NCBI GenBank assembly: GCA_027924645.1
Contig: BSBN01001359.1
Location: forward strand, 11,388,001 to 11,452,000
From: Cunninghamia lanceolata
Lineage: Eukaryota; Streptophyta; Pinopsida; Cupressales; Cupressaceae
Reading direction: 5' to 3'
DNA length: 64,000 bases
Shown in pieces: positions 58,625-64,000 of the stretch. Each line of letters begins with the position of its first letter. Positions within the stretch are counted from its first letter, which is position 1. The position numbers and the translations under genes were made by a program. The notes below the pieces were generated by a model, which saw only the letters and a program-made list of their open reading frames with translations, was not told where the DNA came from and ran no database searches.

Positions 58625-59716
58625 TGTTGGCAAGAGACACTATATGGATTCATGGTTGTTGTCATTGATGGCAACAAAGGTCATTCCACATATCCGCAAG
58701 TCATGATATGTCTCTACCGGAAGTCAGATTGAAGATTGTGGTGGTCCGGTGAACAAGAACAGAGCATGTGGCAAGGTCCGACAGATTGGTCCGGATCTCT
58801 CAGAGGAAGTGTCTTGGTGCAGTGCGGATCTGGGGAAGTCAAGAGGACTATCTTGAGTAGTATATTCCAAGGATTTAGCCTCCGGAGATGGACAAGGAAA
58901 AAGATATGAATAGTTGAGTACCGGATTCCTGAGAGACAGTGAAAACAGAGGAAGAACTGACTGATCGAGTATCAAACTACTTTCCGGATGTATTACAGAT
59001 GATGATAAAGGTTGCGGTGGCATGAATCATGTTTGGCCGACATAATTGATGATATCTACAAGTATATGCTTGATCCGCATTGCTTGGTGAGCAAGGATTC
59101 AGCCGACAGAACTAAGTTTGTAAGAAACTAGACTGTTCCGGATGCCGACTAAAAAGATGATGAAAGTACTTGTGCGGATATATATAGAGGATGGATTTAG
59201 TGGTAAATGGTGTGAATGTATGTGAGGATATGCGAACAAGTCCAGAGTAGAGCAGAAGTAACAAGAAAGATCCGGTATGTGAAAGGACAGCAGACTAAAG
59301 AACAGAGGAAAGATGAAGTGCAGCAGATCAGTATACTGAACCTAACCGGAACTGAACTCCAGCATATGCAGATGCTTCCAATCAGTTCAAGACTGTGATT
59401 CTAATCACTTTGTAAGACAGTATGTCTTCTTGTAGGCAGTGAGCCTCTTGTGAGCAGTGTGCTCGGGCAGTGAGCCCTAATTGGCAAGTGCCATTTTTGT
59501 AATTTCCTATTCTTCTAACAGAGAATAATTCTTGGGTTAATCACCCCGTGGTTTTCTCCCTTAACAGGGTTTCCACGTCAAAAATACTGTGTCATGTGTT
59601 TCTTATTTCATGGTTTATGTTTTGTGTTTGATTTTATGCTGCTTCAATTAAAAGGAAAGTTTAATAAGGGAAATAATTAGGATAACTGATTCACCCCCCC
59701 CTCTCAGTTATCAACA
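58625..59716 (+). repeat. 5' LTR of NA copy 3
   Basis: 1092 bp, starting tgttggcaagagacactata and ending cagttatcaaca; homologous to the reverse complement of the NA copy 1 LTRs. Confidence 0.92.
59177..59187 (+). promoter_or_regulatory. Candidate TATA box of the NA LTR
   Basis: gcggatatatatagagg; the best TATA-like sequence in this LTR, with matching tatatat in the other copies. Confidence 0.4.
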
Positions 59717-59718
59717 AT

Positions 59719-59730
59719 TGGTATCAGAGC
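59719..59730 (+). other. PBS of NA copy 3
   Basis: tggtatcagagc two bases after the LTR; perfect plant initiator-Met tRNA primer site. Confidence 0.92.
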
Positions 59731-59781
59731 CAAGTTCCTCCTAATAGAGCCTAACAGCTTGAGGAAGATCTGGGATTTCAA

Positions 59782-60960
59782 ATGGATGCATATGGTTTAA
59801 AGGAGCAACTCAAGACTGCCCTTGAGGATCTTGAACAGTCAAATTCTGAAGTCAGTGAATTAAGAGAAAGACTCAAACAGGCTGATGAATTCATGAGGGA
59901 ATTAAAAGACAAATTAAGTCTCTCTATGAAAAAGAGAAAGGAGCTGCTCCAACAGTTGGCAAGACAAAGTGAAGAAAGCAATACAAATGAAGAATTGACT
60001 GAGCAAACCAAGTTATGTGAAAAGTTATCAAAAGAAGTCATCATGTTAAGACATGAAATGGAATCAGGAACTATAAAGTTCACTCAAGAGATTGAAGAAA
60101 AAAGAAAGGCTGAAGACAATCTAAAACAATCTCTTAAGGAAAAATCAGAAGAATGCCACCAGATGGACAGGATTATCAGACACCTTGAATCTGATCTTGA
60201 AGATTCCAAAGATAATGAAGGAAAACTTGAGGATCAAATTGCCTCTCTCAAAAGAGACCTTCAAACAGCAAATGAATATAAAGAGAAATTCAAGATAAGT
60301 TCTGCTCAACTTGAAGTTCTTCTTGGAAGTCAAAAGAGGACAGATGACAAGTATGGCTTGGGATATGAGAAAGGAGAAAGCTCCGGATCCGGTCAGAAGA
60401 ATCTTGGATCAGAAAATCCAAGGAGCAGGCCTAGAAGACCTCCGGTAAGACAGCCAAATGCTCAAAAATATCCATCCTTCAATGGATACTGCCACAGCTG
60501 CAACCATTTTGGTCACAAAGCTAATCAATGCAGAATGAGAATGAATCAGATTAATTCATCCTTCTCCGGACAGTGCTTCAACTGCAAAAGGTATGGACAC
60601 AAATCCCATGAATGCAGAATTATGCAAGTAAACAAATCATTCAAAGGTAGATGCTTTACATGCAAAAGAGTAGGTCATATGGCTAATCAATGCAGATCAA
60701 GGGGATATCAGTTAAATATGCAAAGAAATGTTATTTGTCAAATCTGCAATAGGTCCGGTCATAATGCTAAAGTCTGCAGAAACAAGAATCAGGACAAAAG
60801 AGGTCCGGTGTATAATCAGAATCAAGACAAGGGTAAACAAAAAATGAATACGGATGAAGTTAGGAATCAGATGAGCAAGATTTGGGTGAAGAAAAGCTCA
60901 GAGAATGTAGAGGTTGGATCCGCACCAGATTCTGGTGCTGATATTTCTTCCGGAAATTAA
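59782..60960 (+). CDS. NA ORF1: intact coiled-coil, four-zinc-knuckle gag-like protein
   Basis: 392 residues from MDAYGLKEQLKTALEDLEQS, the first ATG after the PBS and conserved in the other copies. Residues about 5-185 form a heptad-rich coiled coil (multimerisation likely). GLGYEKGESSGSG at about 192-204 recalls the gag of plant Ty1/copia elements. A Pro/Arg-rich basic linker follows, then four intact CCHC knuckles at 237-250, 265-278, 291-304 and 319-332 (nucleic-acid binding). The N-terminal gag domain typical of copia is absent. The C-terminus has IWVKKSSENVEVGSAPDSGA, where DSGA resembles a protease active site with no protease fold after it. Likely RNA-binding or assembly role; exact role unknown. 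Confidence 0.85.
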   Translation: MDAYGLKEQLKTALEDLEQSNSEVSELRERLKQADEFMRELKDKLSLSMKKRKELLQQLARQSEESNTNEELTEQTKLCEKLSKEVIMLRHEMESGTIKFTQEIEEKRKAEDNLKQSLKEKSEECHQMDRIIRHLESDLEDSKDNEGKLEDQIASLKRDLQTANEYKEKFKISSAQLEVLLGSQKRTDDKYGLGYEKGESSGSGQKNLGSENPRSRPRRPPVRQPNAQKYPSFNGYCHSCNHFGHKANQCRMRMNQINSSFSGQCFNCKRYGHKSHECRIMQVNKSFKGRCFTCKRVGHMANQCRSRGYQLNMQRNVICQICNRSGHNAKVCRNKNQDKRGPVYNQNQDKGKQKMNTDEVRNQMSKIWVKKSSENVEVGSAPDSGADISSGN

Positions 60961-61613
60961 AAAGTGAGCTCAGGCTCAGGGGGAGACTCAAAGAAGATTC
61001 TGTTCCCCCAGCCAAACAAGTTGTGCCGGATGTGGCACAAGATGCGGATTAAAGGGTTTATAGATATAAGTCCTGAGATGCTTCAGTCAAGTTTTCAGAG
61101 GTCCGCATGGAGTTATGAAGAAGCTGTGTTCGATTAAGTTAGACCTGTTCAGGGAGGTGCTCCGGTATGATAAAGGATTACAAAAAGGTCCGGAGAGATC
61201 CGGAAGTGCACGATCTTGTCTTGCGGATTGGACAAAGTGTTTGGGATGTTCTTGTAATATGTTACCTAGATTTATTCATGATTTAAAGATCCGGATGATA
61301 TTCAGTGATCAGGACTAATCCGGGATACTCCAAGCTGTCCAGACATGGTAAACCGGAATAATGCAGGTGAAGCATTTATTGCAGACAGATATTAGGGTTT
61401 GCGGAGCAATATAAGGGATTTCTCAAAAGTTATCTGCTCATTCTACACTTGAGAAGAAGCGAATAGTGGAGCTCTGCAACAAGGATCATCAAGCACACCA
61501 AGGATCTCCTGCCGAAGCTATTGCATAAAGAAATCAATCCAACCACTCCGTGCAAACCGAAGGCGCATAAGGTATTCTTCGTTTTTCATTGCCTCACTGC
61601 AAATCTTTGAAGA
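60961..61613 (+). other. Spacer between NA ORF1 and ORF2
   Basis: About 650 bp with no ORF of note. Starts aaaaagtgagctcaggctca with a ggggga purine run, conserved in copies 1 and 2. The way ORF2 is translated (subgenomic RNA, splicing or internal entry) is not evident; ORF2 is in a different frame from ORF1. Confidence 0.5.
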
Positions 61614-64000
61614 ATGGCTACTCCAAACATAGTTAAGATCTCTGATAGACCTCGCCCCTCATTCAAGAAACATCCCTACAAATCGTTGGAGGTAGATCCA
61701 CTAGGAGCCTTCTCTAGTGTTCCCCACGGAGTCTTACATACTGAAGATATTAGGGTTTACATACACGCAAACATTGAGGAATTTGGGGAATTCAAATTAA
61801 GAGACCTCTATCACAAGCAACTGATAGACAATGCTTTTGAGCTCAAACCAGAGTATAAGGGTATCCAGAAGAAACAATTTGAGCAATTCATTCATTTCCC
61901 TAGCTTTGAAGAAGATGAATGGGTCCGGTATGTACTGAGCAGGATGCATGACAACTTCCTTTGGCTAGATAGACCCTGCAAGATCACAAAAGAAGCAATT
62001 AGAGCAGTAACTGGTCTATACTCTTCCGGGGGGGTACCTATCCTCAAATCTGTCAAGAACAACGTTGTAACTGAAGCCACCGGATCAAAATATGATAAGA
62101 GAGCAATGACCATTGAAGATATTTCGGATCCGGATATCAAATATGCATCAATGATCATAGGATACAAGATCTATCACTCCAGCAGGGAGAATTCTGTATC
62201 CGGAACTGCAATATACACAGCATATGAAATGCTAAGAAAGAATGCAGATTATGATCTTTGTGAACTACTACTAAGCCAATTGATGGAAAATGTACAGAAA
62301 ATCAAGAAAGACAAGAAGAACTCCTTTAAGTATGGTACTCTCATTGTATGTCTCTTCTTTTACTTCATGAATGAGCTACCCGGAACAAGTGGATGGGTAT
62401 GGCAGAATGACAAACCTGTTGCAGTCCAGATAAGAGACTATTTGCATGGACTTGGGGATGCAAAAGCGAGAAATACAGCTCTATGGGGATACTTCAAAAA
62501 CTTTCAGAGCATGATGCAAGCAAGAGAGAGAATTCCCCAGTCTCTCATTGAGAAATACAAGGACTCAGTATGTTTTATGGTTGACACTGATCAGTGCCTA
62601 ATGGAGGCAGTGGAGCCAAGGACTGTCTGGATCATGCCCATGGGGTATGAAGTTGATGAACAGATAGTAGAGCTGCATGTTCAACACATGCTAAGTCAGC
62701 CCAAAGATCCTAAGGCAGAAAGGTTTGGAACCTTTGAGGAGCTGAGCGTGAAATTACATGTAGAACTCAGGGAACCTGAGATTAAAAGAAAAGTGAGAAA
62801 AGAAGTAGAGCACATTGCTCAAGGCCTAGGCATCTCAAAAGAGGCACTTGATGCCAGCCGGGAAAAGAGGAGAAAGGCTGAGGAAGAAGAGAAAAGCAAA
62901 GAAAGTGCTCCGGTTGAAACCCCCACCCGGACCAGATCATCAAAGAGATCTGCACCCTCCACAACCAAAAGCTCAAAACCGGAAGTCCAGGCATCCGGTA
63001 AAAGATCCAAGACAAAAGCATCAAGGGCTTATGAAAGCCAAAAGGATGAAGAGGAGACAGAATCAGATGAAGGAGTAAGAGAAGTAAAGAAACAGAAAAA
63101 GAAAGGATCCGGTAAGCCCTCCACAGGCCAAGACAAGGAGGAAATGGCAGAGGTAACTGTTGAAAAGCCCACTCTGTCACTAGAGAGCATAATCAAGTCG
63201 GTCACGGTGGATGGAAACCTTCAACCAATGACTGAATCCTATGATGACTTCAGTGAGGCAGACCAAAAGACTCTGCAGGAAGCCACAGTTAAATATCTGA
63301 ACACATACAATAAGGCTTTCATTGAGATCATATCTCTCATTCCTAAAAGCCTAGAGAAGGAAATGGAAGTAAGAAAGAATAATGCGCATGCCAAAGATCT
63401 TGAGATCCGGGAGCAGATAGCTATTCAGCTATATCCTCAAATTGATCCCAAGACAATGAACATGATCTTCAAGGACTGCAGAGATGAGTTCAGAAGTAAA
63501 GCCAGGATGAATCAGCTCATGCTTGGTGAGACTGACAAAGTGGCACAAGAGACAGAAGAGATCCTCCGGAAGGCCTTCAAAAGGTTCAATCTTCCTGTTG
63601 TAGAGGACTTAGGTGCAGAAACAGCTGCTGACTTGGAATCTTCTGTTCCGGAAGAAGTGAGCCCTGAACAGACAAGTGAGGACTTGGGACCCTCTGCTCC
63701 AGAAGAAGTGACCCATGAACAAGCAAGCATCTCTCCTCCGGTTTCCCCTACAGTCTCCGGATCCAAAGAAGAAGAGCAATTGCAGGAGAAGGAAGCAGTG
63801 GTGACAGACAAAGAGGTTGACAGTTCTAAGACTGCAGAAGAAAAGAAACATCTGTCTCCGGCAAGAGACACTGCACAAACTGTTCAACAATTTTTGAGCA
63901 AAGAAACTCTAGAGATTGATGAACCGGAGCTTCTAAAAGGTCCATTTGATTTTGACTCTCTCTCTCCGGTACAAACAATGAAGATAGCTTCATTTGCAAA
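61614..64000 (+). CDS. NA ORF2: large conserved protein of unknown function (partial, runs off the window)
   Basis: Open without a stop for 795 codons from MATPNIVKISDRPRPSFKKH. I checked the reading codon by codon. Residues 1-345: a probably globular domain with FEEDEWVRYVLSRMHDNFLW, KITKEAIRAVTGLYSSGG (about 121-138, faintly PMD-like), SMIIGYKIYHSSRENSVSGT, NSFKYGTLIVCLFFYFMNEL and WVWQNDKPVAVQIRDYLHGL. Residues 360-510: basic/charged helical and low-complexity linker. Residues 515-640: a second conserved block (VEKPTLSLESIIKSVTVDGN, FIEIISLIPKSLEKEMEVRK, KTMNMIFKDCRDEF). Then an acidic Ser/Pro/Glu linker with two PEEV..EQ repeats. No polymerase, integrase, protease or envelope features. 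Conserved in all three copies, so probably functional for the element. Confidence 0.85.
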   Translation, partial: MATPNIVKISDRPRPSFKKHPYKSLEVDPLGAFSSVPHGVLHTEDIRVYIHANIEEFGEFKLRDLYHKQLIDNAFELKPEYKGIQKKQFEQFIHFPSFEEDEWVRYVLSRMHDNFLWLDRPCKITKEAIRAVTGLYSSGGVPILKSVKNNVVTEATGSKYDKRAMTIEDISDPDIKYASMIIGYKIYHSSRENSVSGTAIYTAYEMLRKNADYDLCELLLSQLMENVQKIKKDKKNSFKYGTLIVCLFFYFMNELPGTSGWVWQNDKPVAVQIRDYLHGLGDAKARNTALWGYFKNFQSMMQARERIPQSLIEKYKDSVCFMVDTDQCLMEAVEPRTVWIMPMGYEVDEQIVELHVQHMLSQPKDPKAERFGTFEELSVKLHVELREPEIKRKVRKEVEHIAQGLGISKEALDASREKRRKAEEEEKSKESAPVETPTRTRSSKRSAPSTTKSSKPEVQASGKRSKTKASRAYESQKDEEETESDEGVREVKKQKKKGSGKPSTGQDKEEMAEVTVEKPTLSLESIIKSVTVDGNLQPMTESYDDFSEADQKTLQEATVKYLNTYNKAFIEIISLIPKSLEKEMEVRKNNAHAKDLEIREQIAIQLYPQIDPKTMNMIFKDCRDEFRSKARMNQLMLGETDKVAQETEEILRKAFKRFNLPVVEDLGAETAADLESSVPEEVSPEQTSEDLGPSAPEEVTHEQASISPPVSPTVSGSKEEEQLQEKEAVVTDKEVDSSKTAEEKKHLSPARDTAQTVQQFLSKETLEIDEPELLKGPFDFDSLSPVQTMKIASFA

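Larger units (their letters stand above)
58625..64000 (+). mobile_element. NA copy 3: youngest, apparently intact non-autonomous LTR element, cut by the window edge
   Basis: 5' LTR 58625-59716, PBS 59719-59730, intact ORF1 and an ORF2 still open at 64000. By analogy with copy 1, ORF2 should end near 64.86 kb and the 3' LTR near 66.2 kb. The preceding bases accct should recur as TSD beyond. The copy is rich in ccgg sites where copy 1 and copy 2 often have mutated versions, as expected of a recent insertion not yet worn down by cytosine methylation. Confidence 0.88.

Noticed and set aside
61614..64000. ORF2 as an envelope-like protein of a Sirevirus-type element
   Set aside because: No signal peptide and only one modest hydrophobic segment (LIVCLFFYFMNEL); envelope-like ORFs follow pol, which is absent here.

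Overview
This window looks like intergenic nuclear DNA of a land plant, most likely a seed plant with a large, retrotransposon-packed genome of the conifer type. I see no recognisable host gene, rRNA, functional tRNA, CRISPR array or bacterial-style operon. Nearly all of the 64 kb is explained by retroelements inserted into one another. The layout comes from matching LTR ends, target-site duplications (TSDs), primer-binding sites (PBS), polypurine tracts (PPT) and decayed protein domains. Organism assignment is inference; nothing here is diagnostic at genus level.

Left part (1-23192). 1-5186 is a tandem duplication (about 2.7 kb per unit) of degenerate, non-coding LTR-retrotransposon sequence. 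It is followed by LTR-like DNA (5187-6964) that resumes at 20097 and leads into a decayed gypsy gag (20590-21077, + strand). A 5'-truncated LINE (6965-20078, - strand, 18-bp TSD) sits inside it. The LINE carries reverse transcriptase, a zinc-binding region and RNase H, then an unusual extra ORF. That extra ORF is split by an 8-kb LTR element (8070-16099, + strand) with 2.8-kb LTRs and only a gag-like gene plus an acidic ORF. At 21078-23192 there is a minus-strand gypsy 3' end (LTR plus integrase remnant), with a 183-bp SINE in the LTR.

Right part (23193-64000). A Ty1/copia element starts with a 380-bp LTR at 23193. Its leader is split by a minus-strand element (NA copy 1, 24212-36490) that has good LTRs, PBS and PPT but no polymerase: only a coiled-coil/zinc-knuckle gag-like ORF1 and a roughly 1,080-residue ORF2 of unknown function. 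NA copy 1 contains a gypsy gag-protease element (27321-32193) whose two outer ends are the same LTR edge in inverted orientation, between perfect TTCTT duplications. The copia gag-protease remnant (37503-39627) is cut by a long Tat-type Ty3/gypsy element on the minus strand (39628 to beyond 58624), whose gag, protease, RT, two RNase H domains and integrase are all full of stops. Its leader contains a decayed NA fragment (53623-57165), and its 5' LTR is interrupted by NA copy 3 (58625 onward), the youngest-looking element. There ORF1 is intact and ORF2 is open for 795 codons up to the window edge.

The most interesting system is the NA family: an LTR element that keeps a gag-like protein and a large conserved unknown protein while lacking polymerase genes, so it presumably depends on enzymes supplied in trans. 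A second theme is that sequences resembling the plant mobile domain (PMD) appear on the antisense strand of the Tat element (clear), in the LINE extra ORF (plausible) and possibly in NA ORF2 (weak).
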